Assembly (NCBI RefSeq): GCF_040744945.1
Contig: NZ_CP160453.1
Coordinates: forward strand, 6,014,001-6,078,000
Origin: Saccharothrix sp. HUAS TT1
Lineage (GTDB): Bacteria > Actinomycetota > Actinomycetes > Mycobacteriales > Pseudonocardiaceae
Direction of reading: 5' to 3'
DNA: 64,000 nucleotides
Under the pieces are notes generated by a model, which made no database searches, was not told the origin of the DNA, and saw only the letters and a list, made by a program, of their open reading frames with translations. Position numbers and translations under genes: made by a program. Each line of letters starts with the position of its first letter. The first letter of the stretch is position 1. This document shows positions 17,160 through 25,723 of this stretch, one piece after another.

Positions 17160-18221
17160 GTGAGCGAGAACTCGGCGTCCGCGGCGGACGGGAATCCTGA
17201 GCACCGGCAGGGCGGGACCTACTCGGTCAAGGGCAAGGAGTACACCCGCGACACGCGGTACATCACGACCCGGATCACGACCGACGGGCAGGACGGGTTC
17301 CCGGTGGTCGCGGGGCGGTACCGGCTGGTGGCGGCGCGGGCGTGCCCGTGGGCGAACCGGTCGATCATCGTGCGGCGGTTGCTCGGGTTGGAGGACGCCC
17401 TGTCGCTGGGGCTGCCCGGTCCGACGCACGACGCCCGGTCGTGGACGTTCGACCTCGATCCCGGCGGGCGGGACCCGGTGCTGGGCATCGAGCGGCTGCA
17501 GGAGGCGTACTTCAAGCGCGACCCCGACTACCCGCGCGGCATCACGGTGCCCGCGATCGTGGACACCACGACGGGCGCGGTGGTGACCAACGACTTCGCG
17601 CAGATCACGCTGGACCTGTCCACGCAGTGGCGCGAGCACCACCGCGACGGCGCGCCGGACCTGCTGCCGCAGGCGCACCGCGACGAGGTCGACGAGGTCA
17701 ACGAGCGGGTCTTCACCGAGGTCAACAACGGCGTTTACCGGTGTGGTTTCGCGGGTTCGCAGGAAGCCTACGACGACGCCCACGCCCGGTTGTGGACGGC
17801 GTTGGACTGGTTGGAGGAGCGGTTGACCGGCCGGCGGTACCTGGTCGGCGACACGATCACCGAGGCCGACGTGCGGTTGTTCACCACGCTGGTCAGGTTC
17901 GACCCGGTCTACCACGGCCACTTCAAGTGCAACCGGCAGAAGCTGAGCGAGATGCCCGCGCTGTGGGCCTACGCCCGCGACCTGTTCCAGACGCCCGGGT
18001 TCGGCGACACGGTCGACTTCGCGCAGATCAAGCAGCACTACTACGTGGTGCACAAGGACATCAACCCGAGCGGGATCGTGCCCGGCGGTCCGGACCTGGC
18101 CGGGTGGGTCACGCCGCACGGCCGGGAAGCGCTGGGCGGACGGCCCTTCGGCGACGGCGCCCCGCCCGGCCCGGTCCGCGAGGGTGAACGAGTGGACCCG
18201 GCCCACACGCCGCTGCGCTGA
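17160..18221 (+). CDS. Xi-class GST / glutathionyl-hydroquinone reductase-like protein
   Basis: This 353-residue protein has the thioredoxin-fold N-domain with the Xi-class active site RACPWANRSIIVRR (catalytic Cys near residue 62), VPAIVDTTTGAVVTNDF as the cis-Pro segment, and the helical C-domain with GRRYLVGDTITEADVRLFTTL. The C-terminal FKCNRQKLSEMPALWAYARDL and DFAQIKQHYYVVHKDINPSGIVP are also characteristic. Actinomycetes normally use mycothiol rather than glutathione, so the true thiol donor may be mycothiol. The GTG start at 17160 is divergent from the AI-2E transporter gene. Confidence 0.9.
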   Translation: MSENSASAADGNPEHRQGGTYSVKGKEYTRDTRYITTRITTDGQDGFPVVAGRYRLVAARACPWANRSIIVRRLLGLEDALSLGLPGPTHDARSWTFDLDPGGRDPVLGIERLQEAYFKRDPDYPRGITVPAIVDTTTGAVVTNDFAQITLDLSTQWREHHRDGAPDLLPQAHRDEVDEVNERVFTEVNNGVYRCGFAGSQEAYDDAHARLWTALDWLEERLTGRRYLVGDTITEADVRLFTTLVRFDPVYHGHFKCNRQKLSEMPALWAYARDLFQTPGFGDTVDFAQIKQHYYVVHKDINPSGIVPGGPDLAGWVTPHGREALGGRPFGDGAPPGPVREGERVDPAHTPLR

Positions 18222-18257
18222 GGCGGATGAGGCAGGGCGAGGCGGGTAGGGTGTGGA

Positions 18258-19316
18258 TCAGGCTGAGCGCGGAGGGCAGGTGCTCTCGCGCACGACCAGT
18301 TCGGTGGCGAGGTCTATCCGCTCGTTCGGCGGGCGTTCGCCGCGCGCCAGGCTGAACACCATCTGCGCCGCGGTGGTCGCCATCTCGCGCAGCGGCTGCC
18401 GCACCGTGGTCAGCCGGGGCCCTATCCACTCGCTGACCGACAGGTCGTCGTAGCCGACGACGGACAGGTCGTCCGGAATGGACAGCCCGAGTTCCCTCGC
18501 CGCCCGCATGACGCCCAGCGCCTGGAAGTCCGAGCCCGCGAAGATCGCGGTCGGGCGGTCCGGGCGGCGGAGGAGTTCCAGGCCGTGGCTGTAGCCGCCC
18601 TGGACGTAGAAGTCGCCGTACCGCACGAAGTCCGGGTCGATGCCGACGTCCGCGTCCTCCAACGCGCTGCGGTACCCGTCGACCCGGGCCCGGCTGCACA
18701 GCATGGTCGTCGGCCCTGAGATGACCGCGATCCGCCGGTGCCCCAGCGCGAGCAGGTGGCGGGTCGCGGCCAGGCCGCCCGCCCAGTTGGCCGAACCGAC
18801 CGTCGGCACGCCGGGCGGCGGTTCGCCGGCGGTGTCCACGAACACGAACGGGATGTTGCGGGTGTCGAGCTGGCGGCGCTGCTCGGCGTCCAGCCCGGCC
18901 AGCACGAGGATCACCCCGAGCGGGCGGCGGGCCAGCAGGTCGTCGAACCACTCGCGCCGCGGCCGGTGCTCGCCGCCCAGTTCGGACAGCACGACGGCGG
19001 CGCGCTCGTTCGCCGCGGCCAGCTCGACGCCGCGGATGATCTCGGTCGACCACGCGGAGTTCATCTCGTGGAAGACCAGGTCGATGAGCGCGGGCCGGGA
19101 CGACTGGCGCGCCCGTCGTCGTCGGTACCGGTGCTGCTCGATGATGCTCTCGACCCGCGCACGCGTGTCCGGGGCGACGTCGGGGCGCCCGTTGAGCACC
19201 TTCGAGACGGTCGGGATCGACACGCCCGCCTCGGCCGCGATGGACGAGATCGACGCCGCGCCCTTCACCGCCTTCTCGGGCGCGGAACCGGCGTCACGCT
19301 CGGTCGACGAACTCAT
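18258..19316 (-). CDS. LacI-family repressor of the xylan oligosaccharide cluster
   Basis: The 352-residue protein shows a complete LacI architecture: HTH at ~21-45 (ISSIAAEAGVSIPTVSKVLN), a hinge helix near 50-65, and the periplasmic-binding-protein-like effector domain (RPLGVILVLAGLD, LALGHRRIAVISGP, FAGSDFQALGVMRAARELGL, LSVVGYDDLSVSEW, LTTVRQPLREMA). It faces the GH3 gene divergently over a 300-bp intergenic region that holds at least two inverted-repeat sites with CTTTCG/CGAAAG elements. It most likely represses the GH3-ABC-GH39-GH42 operon and itself, released by a xylo-oligosaccharide or aldouronic acid. Confidence 0.95.
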   Translation of the reverse strand: MSSSTERDAGSAPEKAVKGAASISSIAAEAGVSIPTVSKVLNGRPDVAPDTRARVESIIEQHRYRRRRARQSSRPALIDLVFHEMNSAWSTEIIRGVELAAANERAAVVLSELGGEHRPRREWFDDLLARRPLGVILVLAGLDAEQRRQLDTRNIPFVFVDTAGEPPPGVPTVGSANWAGGLAATRHLLALGHRRIAVISGPTTMLCSRARVDGYRSALEDADVGIDPDFVRYGDFYVQGGYSHGLELLRRPDRPTAIFAGSDFQALGVMRAARELGLSIPDDLSVVGYDDLSVSEWIGPRLTTVRQPLREMATTAAQMVFSLARGERPPNERIDLATELVVRESTCPPRSA

Positions 19317-19383
19317 GCTGCCCCCTGTTCGGCACTCGGGCCCGCACCCCGGCGCCGGTTCTAAAGTTTCGACGGCCGAGCGT

Positions 19384-19398
19384 AAAGGTTCGACCTTT
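19384..19398. promoter_or_regulatory. Probable LacI operator next to lacI start
   Basis: AAAGGT and ACCTTT form perfect 6-bp arms around TCG; a further AAAGTTTCGA lies at 19363-19372 and TTTCGA at 19396-19401. All lie between the lacI start and the GH3 gene. Confidence 0.6.
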
Positions 19399-19570
19399 CG
19401 ACCACCAGCATGGCAGCCCTTGACGTGGATCTTCCACGTAATCGGTCCAGGGGCAGAACGAAGTTCGACCCCAAGTCGTACCGATTGAACTGCGGAGACA
19501 CAGACCGGCTACGGACTGTTGACGTCTCGCGGAGATCGCCCTACGGTCTCCCCCACCGGAACGGAATGTC

Positions 19571-19592
19571 GGAAAGTACTTCGATAGTTTCG
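19571..19592. promoter_or_regulatory. Probable LacI operator close to the GH3 start
   Basis: The GGAAAGTACTTCGATAGTTT region contains GAAAGTACTTC (imperfect palindrome) and TTCGATAGT followed by TTCGG. The 9-mer TTCGATAGT recurs inverted (ACTATCGAA) in front of the second LacI gene at 53152. Confidence 0.55.
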
Positions 19593-19627
19593 GTCATCAC
19601 GAGGACGTGAGCGGGGGTGCCTGGCCA

Positions 19628-22021
19628 ATGGTGAACAGGACGACGGACGTCGCGGCGACGTCGGGGGGCGACGCCGACCCGACCGCCGCCGACCGACCGG
19701 GCGCGGTGTGGCGGGACGTCGGGCGGCCGGTCGCCGAACGGGTCGAAGCGCTCGTCGCCGCGATGTCGCCGGAGGAGAAGCTGTCCCAGCTCGTCGGCAT
19801 CTGGGTCGGCGCGGACCCCTCCGGCGCGGGCGTCGCACCGCACCAGTCCGACCTCACCGGCGACCCGCTGATCTGGGAGGACGTCATCGCGGACGGCCTC
19901 GGCCAGCTCACCCGCCCGTTCGGCACCCGGCCGGTCGACCCGGTGGCGGGGGCCCGTTCGCTGGCCGCGTCGCAGCGGCAAGTGGTCGGGGCCAACCGGT
20001 TCGGCATCCCCGCGCTGGTGCACGAGGAGTGCCTGACGGGTTTCGCCGCCTGGCAGGCAACCGCTTACCCGGCGCCGCTGTCCTGGGGCGCGTCGTTCGA
20101 CCCGGGGCTGGTCGCCGAGATGTCCGGGCTGATCGGCGCCTCGATGCGGGCCGCCGGCGTGCACCAGGGGTTGGCGCCGGTCCTGGACGTCACCCGCGAC
20201 TACCGCTGGGGGCGCACCGAAGAGACGATCGGCGAAGACCCGTACCTCGTCGGCACGGTCGCCACCGCGTACGTGCGCGGTCTGGAAGAGTCCGGCATCG
20301 TCGCCACGCTCAAGCACTTCGCCGGCTACTCGGCCTCCCGCGCCGGGCGCAACCTCGCCCCGGTCGCCATCGGCCCGCGTGAGTTCGCCGACGTCGTGCT
20401 GCCCCCGTTCGAGATGGCGGTCCGCGACGGAGGTGTCCGGTCGGTGATGCAGTCCTACACCGAGGTCGACGGTCTGCCGTCGGCGGCCGACGCCGGGCTG
20501 CTCACCACGCTGCTGCGCGACACCTGGGGCTTCGAGGGCACGGTGGTCGCGGACTACTTCGCGGTCAAGTTCCTCCAGACGCTGCACGGGGTCGCCGAGG
20601 ACGAGTCGCACGCCGCCGCGCTGGCCCTCGCCGCGGGCGTCGACGTCGAACTCCCGACCGTGCGCTGCTACGGCGAACCGCTGCTGGCCGCGCTCCGCCG
20701 CGGCGACGTGGACGAGGCGTTGGTGGACCGCGCGTTGCGCCGCGTGCTGCGCCAGAAGGTGGAACTGGGGTTGCTCGACCCGGACTGGTCGCCGACCCCA
20801 CCGGACGTCGACGCGCTCCGCCTCGACTCGCCGCGAGGCCGGGAGGTCGCGCTGCGCCTGGCCCAGGAGTCGGTGGTGCTGCTCGCCAACGACGGCGTCC
20901 TCCCGCTGCGCCCGGACGCCCGGGTCGCGGTGGTCGGCCCGCTGGCCGACGACCCGATGGCCGTGCTGGGCTGCTACTCGTTCCCCGCGCACATCGGCGT
21001 GCACCACCCCGAGACCGGGCTGGGCCTGGAGATCCCGACCGTGCTCGGCGCGCTGCGCGACGCGCTCGGCGGCGACGTCACCCACGCGAAGGGCTGCCCG
21101 GTGATCGGCGAGGCCGACCCCGACGAGGTCGCCGCCGCCGTGGCCGCGGCCGAGCGGGCCGACGTGTGCGTCGTCGCCGTCGGCGACCTGGCGGGGCTGT
21201 TCGGCCGCGGCACGTCGGGCGAGGGCTGCGACGCCACCGACCTCCGGCTCCCCGGCGCGCAGGCCGACCTGGTCCGCGCGGTGCTCGCCACCGGCACGCC
21301 GGTCGTGCTGCTGCTCATCACCGGCCGCCCCTACGCGATCGGCGACCTGGCCGGCGGCGCGGCGGCGGTCGTGCAGACCTTCTTCCCCGGCCAGCTCGGC
21401 GGTCGGGCCATCGCGGACGTCCTCACCGGCGCCGTCGCGCCGTCCGGCCGGTTGCCGGTCGGCATCCCCGCCGACCCCTCCGGCCAGCCGGGCACCTACC
21501 TGTCCGCGCCGCTCGGCCACCGCAGCGGGGTGTCCAACGTGGACCCGACGCAGGCGTTCCCGTTCGGCCACGGGCTGGGCTACGACGAGTTCGCCTGGTC
21601 GTCCCCGCGCGTGGTGTCGACCGGGCCGTGGACGACCGACGGCGAGGTCGAGGTGGAGCTCGACGTGCGCAACACCGGCGCCCGCCCCGGCGCGGACGTG
21701 GTGCAGCTCTACCTGCACGACCCCGTGGCGCAGGTGACGCGCCCGGTCGTGCGGCTCATCGGCTACGCGCGGGTCCCGCTGGACGGGGGCGCGTCGGCCC
21801 GGGTGGCGTTCCGCGTGCCCGCCGACGTCACGTCGTTCACCGGGCGGGACGGGCGGCGCGTGGTGGAACCGGGTGCGGTGCAGCTGCGCGTGTCCCGGTC
21901 CAGCGCGAACGCGCACGAAGCGGTGGACCTGCGGCTCGACGGCCCGCTGCGCGAAGTCGACCACACCCGGCGTTGGCTCACCGCCGTGTCGGTCACCCAC
22001 GAGGAGGTGGAGCGGGCATGA
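19628..22021 (+). CDS. GH3 beta-glycosidase (xylosidase/glucosidase), cytoplasmic
   Basis: This 797-residue family 3 glycoside hydrolase has the usual order: TIM-barrel domain (WGASFDPGLVAEMSGLIG; DYRWGRTEETIGEDPYL; the KH pair in ATLKHFAGYSASRAGRN), the nucleophile Asp in GTVVADYFAV, the alpha/beta sandwich (GVLPLRPDARVAVVGP), and a C-terminal FnIII-like domain (VEVELDVRNTGARPGADVVQ). It lacks a signal peptide, so it acts on imported oligosaccharides. GTG at 19607 is an alternative start. Its stop overlaps the permease ATG by 4 nt. Context points to beta-xylosidase activity, but beta-glucosidase cannot be excluded. Confidence 0.92.
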   Translation: MVNRTTDVAATSGGDADPTAADRPGAVWRDVGRPVAERVEALVAAMSPEEKLSQLVGIWVGADPSGAGVAPHQSDLTGDPLIWEDVIADGLGQLTRPFGTRPVDPVAGARSLAASQRQVVGANRFGIPALVHEECLTGFAAWQATAYPAPLSWGASFDPGLVAEMSGLIGASMRAAGVHQGLAPVLDVTRDYRWGRTEETIGEDPYLVGTVATAYVRGLEESGIVATLKHFAGYSASRAGRNLAPVAIGPREFADVVLPPFEMAVRDGGVRSVMQSYTEVDGLPSAADAGLLTTLLRDTWGFEGTVVADYFAVKFLQTLHGVAEDESHAAALALAAGVDVELPTVRCYGEPLLAALRRGDVDEALVDRALRRVLRQKVELGLLDPDWSPTPPDVDALRLDSPRGREVALRLAQESVVLLANDGVLPLRPDARVAVVGPLADDPMAVLGCYSFPAHIGVHHPETGLGLEIPTVLGALRDALGGDVTHAKGCPVIGEADPDEVAAAVAAAERADVCVVAVGDLAGLFGRGTSGEGCDATDLRLPGAQADLVRAVLATGTPVVLLLITGRPYAIGDLAGGAAAVVQTFFPGQLGGRAIADVLTGAVAPSGRLPVGIPADPSGQPGTYLSAPLGHRSGVSNVDPTQAFPFGHGLGYDEFAWSSPRVVSTGPWTTDGEVEVELDVRNTGARPGADVVQLYLHDPVAQVTRPVVRLIGYARVPLDGGASARVAFRVPADVTSFTGRDGRRVVEPGAVQLRVSRSSANAHEAVDLRLDGPLREVDHTRRWLTAVSVTHEEVERA

Positions 22022-23007
22022 CCACCCGGACCAGCGAACCGGCGACCGGTACCGCGCCGAACCGGTCCGCGGCGGTTGCGCGCAGGCCCCGGACGCCGCG
22101 GTACCGGACCACCTGGCGCAAGGCGTGGCAGCGCGACTGGCAGCTCTACACGCTGGCCATCCTGCCGCTGCTGTTCTTCCTGGTCTTCCGCTACGCGCCG
22201 ATGCTCGGCAACGTCATCGCCTTCCGCAAGTTCGTGCCGGGCGGCAGCATCTACGGCGAGACGTGGGTCGGCCTGCGCTACGTCAAGATGTTCATCGACG
22301 ACCCGAACTTCTGGGAGGTCTTCGGCAACACGATGGTGCTCGGCGCGCTGTCGCTGCTGTTCGCCTTCCCGCTGCCGATCGTGCTCGCGCTGCTGCTCAA
22401 CGAGGTCCGCTCGCGCTACTTCAAGCGGTTCGTGCAGACGGTGTCCTACCTGCCGCACTTCCTGTCCATCGTGATCGTGGCGGGCATGGTGATGCAGCTG
22501 GTGTCGCTGGAGGGCACGGTCAACCAGGTCGTGCGCGCCTTCGGCGGCGACGCGGTCTCGTTCATCCAGGAGCCGGGCTGGTTCCGCTCGCTCTACGTCT
22601 CGTCCGAGGTCTGGCAGACCGTCGGCTGGGGCACGATCCTCTACCTGGCCGCGCTGACCACCATCGACTCGCAGCTCTACGAGGCGGCCCGGATCGACGG
22701 CGCGAACCGGTGGAAGCAGACCTGGCACGTCACGCTGCCCGGCATCCGGCCGACGATGATCACCCTGCTGATCCTCAACATCGGGACGTTCATGGCGGTC
22801 GGGTTCGAGAAGGTCCTGCTGCTCTACAACCCGCTGACCTACCCCACCGCGGACGTCGTCTCGACCTACCTGTACCGGGTCGGCCTGGTGTCCAACAACT
22901 TCAGCTACGCCGCCGCGATCGGCCTGTTCGAGTCGGTCATCGGCCTCACGCTGATCCTGTCCGCCAACGCGATCTCGCGCCGAGCAGTGGGGACGAGCCT
23001 GTGGTGA
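22018..23007 (+). CDS. ABC sugar permease, LplB type
   Basis: This 329-residue inner-membrane permease has six hydrophobic segments (LYTLAILPLLFFLVFRYAPM first) and a BPD-transport EAA loop EAARIDGANRWKQTWHVTLP near residue 225. The FRYAPMLGNVIAF start and long cytoplasmic N-terminus are typical of the LplB (COG4209) group, which serves large oligosaccharide-binding lipoproteins. It is coupled to the GH3 gene by ATGA overlap and to the next permease at its 3' end. It forms the channel with the following gene; the ATPase must come from elsewhere. Confidence 0.93.
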   Translation: MTTRTSEPATGTAPNRSAAVARRPRTPRYRTTWRKAWQRDWQLYTLAILPLLFFLVFRYAPMLGNVIAFRKFVPGGSIYGETWVGLRYVKMFIDDPNFWEVFGNTMVLGALSLLFAFPLPIVLALLLNEVRSRYFKRFVQTVSYLPHFLSIVIVAGMVMQLVSLEGTVNQVVRAFGGDAVSFIQEPGWFRSLYVSSEVWQTVGWGTILYLAALTTIDSQLYEAARIDGANRWKQTWHVTLPGIRPTMITLLILNIGTFMAVGFEKVLLLYNPLTYPTADVVSTYLYRVGLVSNNFSYAAAIGLFESVIGLTLILSANAISRRAVGTSLW

Positions 23008-23939
23008 CCACCGAACCGACGGACCTCGTCGACCGGCTCGACAAGCCCGCCGCCGCCCGCCGCACCTCGCTGGACGACTCGCCCGGCTACCGGGTCTTCC
23101 GCGTGGTCAACACCGTCCTGCTGCTCGGCGTGGTCGCGGTGACGCTGTACCCGTTCGTCAACATCGTGGCGCAGTCGTTCAGCAGCGAGGTCTACATCCG
23201 CACCGGCCAGGTGAACCTGGTGCCGCGCGGCTTCAACCTCGACACCTACGAGCTCGTCGCGGCCGACCCGGCGTTCTGGAACAGCTACCTGAACACTGTC
23301 ATCTACACGGTGACGGCCACCGCCATCTCGATCGTGCTCACCACGATCTACGCGTACGTGCTGTCGAAGCACAAGCTCAAGGGCCGCGGCCTGCTCATCG
23401 GCATCGCCGTGTTCACCATGTTCTTCAACGGCGGCCTGATCCCCAACTACGTGCTGATCAACGGCATGGGGATGACGAACACGATCTGGGCGGTCGTGCT
23501 GCCGAACGCGATCAGCGTGTTCAACCTGCTGGTGATGAAGGCGTTCTTCGAGAGCCTGCCGACGGAGCTGGAGGAGGCCGCCGCGATCGACGGCCTGAAC
23601 ACCTACGGCATCCTGCTCAAGATCGTGCTGCCGCTGTCGAAGGCGGTGCTGGCCACGATGGTCCTGTTCTACGCGGTGGCGAACTGGAACTCGTGGTTCC
23701 AGGCGTTCCTCTACTTCGACCGGGCCGACCTGTTCCCGGTCACCGTGTACCTGCGGAACATGATCGCCGGGGCCACCTCCGCGACGTCGGTCGGCGCCGT
23801 GGAGACCAACGCGGTCGCCATTTCCGCGAACATCAAGGCCGTGACGATGGTGCTCACCGTGCTGCCCATCGTCGTCGTTTACCCGTTCATCCAGCGCTAT
23901 TTCGTGTCGGGCGTGATGCTCGGCGCGGTCAAGCAGTAA
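23001..23939 (+). CDS. ABC sugar permease, LplC/YtcP type
   Basis: This 312-residue permease has six membrane segments (TVLLLGVVAVTLYPFVNIVAQSFSS opening) and the EAA loop EEAAAIDGLNTYGILLKIVLP near residue 198. VYPFIQRYFVSGVMLGAVK at the C-terminus is the characteristic YtcP ending. GTG 23001 overlaps the previous stop; GTG 23004 is the alternative with a 4-nt overlap. It is the second channel half of the oligosaccharide importer. Confidence 0.93.
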   Translation: MVTTEPTDLVDRLDKPAAARRTSLDDSPGYRVFRVVNTVLLLGVVAVTLYPFVNIVAQSFSSEVYIRTGQVNLVPRGFNLDTYELVAADPAFWNSYLNTVIYTVTATAISIVLTTIYAYVLSKHKLKGRGLLIGIAVFTMFFNGGLIPNYVLINGMGMTNTIWAVVLPNAISVFNLLVMKAFFESLPTELEEAAAIDGLNTYGILLKIVLPLSKAVLATMVLFYAVANWNSWFQAFLYFDRADLFPVTVYLRNMIAGATSATSVGAVETNAVAISANIKAVTMVLTVLPIVVVYPFIQRYFVSGVMLGAVKQ

Positions 23940-23988
23940 CGCGTCCGCAGAGTTGACGACGGTGTCAAACACCTGAGGAGAGAGCAAG

Positions 23989-25620
23989 ATGCGAACAAGG
24001 TTGAAGCGCACGCTTCTGACTCTCGTGGCAGGCAGCCTCGTGGTCGGCGTGGCGGCGTGCGGCGACGAGGGCGACACCGCCGCCAGCGGGGTCGACCTGG
24101 AGGGCAAGAAGGCCGCGTCGATGGCCGACTACCGGGCCGGCACGCAGTTCAAGGCGACCGAGCCGCTGGACGTCAGCCTGCTCTACCTCGACCAGTCGCA
24201 CTACCCGATCAAGGACGACTGGCTGCTGTGGAAGGAGATCACGCAGCGGACCAACGTCACGATCAAGCCGACGGTCGTGCCGTACAGCGACTACGACCAG
24301 AAGCGCGGTCTGCTGATCAGCTCGGGTGACGCGCCGACGATCATCTCCAAGACCTACCCGGGCCAGGAGGAGCAGTTCGTCTCCTCCGGCGCGATCCTGC
24401 CGATCAGCGACTACCTCGACCTGATGCCGCACTTCAAGGACAAGGTCGAGAAGTGGAAGCTCCAACCGGAGCTGAACACGCTGCGCCAGGAGGACGGCAA
24501 GTTCTACGTGCTGCCCGGCGCGCACGAGAAGGTCTGGCAGGACTACACGCTGGCCTTCCGCACCGACGAGCTCCAGCGGCTCGGCCTGTCCGCGCCGAAG
24601 GACTGGGACGAGGTCTACACCGTCCTGAAGGCGATCAAGGCCGCGAACCCGGACAGCTACCCGCTGTCGGACCGGTTCGAGGGCAAGTCGATCCTCAACT
24701 ACGCGGGCCAGACGTTCGGCACGCAGGCCGGGTGGGGTTACGTCAGGAACACGATCTGGAGCGATTCCGCGCAGAAGTACGAGTTCACCGGCGCCACCGC
24801 GGAGTACAAGGAGCTCATCGAGTACTTCCGCAAGCTCGTCGCGGAAGGGCTGATGGACCCGGAGAGCTTCACCCAGAAGGATGACGCGGCGATCCAGAAG
24901 TTCGCCAGCGGCAAGTCGTTCGCGATCAGCAGCAACGCGCAGAACATCGTCAACGACTACCGGCCGAACGTCTCCAAGATCCCCGGCGCGACGGTGGCGA
25001 AGATCCCGCTGCCCGGCGGCCCCGAGGGCGACGTCATCCGCGGCTCGCGCCTGGAGAGCGGCATGATGATCTCGGCGAAGGCGGTCGAGAGCGACAAGTT
25101 CGTGGCGACGATGCAGTTCATCGACTGGCTCTGGTACTCCGACGAGGGCCAGGAGTTCACCAAGTGGGGCGTGCCGGGCACGACCTACGACAAGGACCCG
25201 GCCGGCAAGCGCGTGCTCAAGCCCGAGGTCGCCTTCGGCGGCATGAACGTCGGCGCGCCGAAGAACCTCCAGCGCGACTTCGGCTTCCAGGGCGGTGTCT
25301 TCTCCTACGGCGGCGCGACCGAGCTGCTGCAGTCGATGTTCACCGAGGAGGAGGTCGCCTTCCAGAAGACGATGGCCGACAAGGAGGTCATCCCGCTGCC
25401 GCCGCCCGCGCCGCTGAACGAGGACGAGCGCGAGCGCGCCGCCCTGATGGAGAGCCCGCTCAAGGACCTCGTCACGCAGTCGACGCTCCAGTTCATCCTC
25501 GGCCAGCGCGACATGGCCACCTGGGACGCCTACGTGAAGGAGCTGGAGGCCAAGGGCTCGAACGACCTCATCGAGCTGGTCAACGGCGCGCAGAAGCGCT
25601 ACAAGGAGAAGAACGGGTGA
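23989..25620 (+). CDS. Oligosaccharide-binding lipoprotein, LplA type
   Basis: The 543-residue extracellular solute-binding protein has a lipoprotein signal with lipobox VAAC (Cys at residue 24). GGAGAGAGCAAG precedes the ATG. The large size, the DVSLLYLDQSHYPIKDDWLLW opening and Trp/Tyr-rich body (PKDWDEVYTVLKAIKAANP, QFIDWLWYSDEGQEFTKWGVPG) match the LplA group that binds long or branched oligosaccharides, including aldouronic acids in Paenibacillus. A 16-bp stem-loop after the stop probably protects this transcript segment and raises binding-protein yield over the enzymes downstream. Confidence 0.93.
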   Translation: MRTRLKRTLLTLVAGSLVVGVAACGDEGDTAASGVDLEGKKAASMADYRAGTQFKATEPLDVSLLYLDQSHYPIKDDWLLWKEITQRTNVTIKPTVVPYSDYDQKRGLLISSGDAPTIISKTYPGQEEQFVSSGAILPISDYLDLMPHFKDKVEKWKLQPELNTLRQEDGKFYVLPGAHEKVWQDYTLAFRTDELQRLGLSAPKDWDEVYTVLKAIKAANPDSYPLSDRFEGKSILNYAGQTFGTQAGWGYVRNTIWSDSAQKYEFTGATAEYKELIEYFRKLVAEGLMDPESFTQKDDAAIQKFASGKSFAISSNAQNIVNDYRPNVSKIPGATVAKIPLPGGPEGDVIRGSRLESGMMISAKAVESDKFVATMQFIDWLWYSDEGQEFTKWGVPGTTYDKDPAGKRVLKPEVAFGGMNVGAPKNLQRDFGFQGGVFSYGGATELLQSMFTEEEVAFQKTMADKEVIPLPPPAPLNEDERERAALMESPLKDLVTQSTLQFILGQRDMATWDAYVKELEAKGSNDLIELVNGAQKRYKEKNG

Positions 25621-25625
25621 CGGCC

Positions 25626-25662
25626 CGGGTCCGGTCGCGGCACGACGCCGCGACCGGACCCG
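25626..25662. terminator. 16-bp perfect stem-loop between binding protein and GH39 gene
   Basis: Arms CGGGTCCGGTCGCGGC and GCCGCGACCGGACCCG enclose a 5-nt loop, 6 nt after the lipoprotein stop. It may be a partial terminator or an mRNA 3'-stabiliser inside the operon. Confidence 0.75.
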
Positions 25663-25723
25663 TCCGCACGTCCTCGACCGCCGCCGCTCCGCGGGCGGCG
25701 GGCCGTTCGGTTCAGGAGGGGTT

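Noticed and set aside
19541..22000. Minus-strand 819-codon frame opposite the GH3 gene
   Set aside because: Antisense of a canonical GH3 enzyme; no motif.
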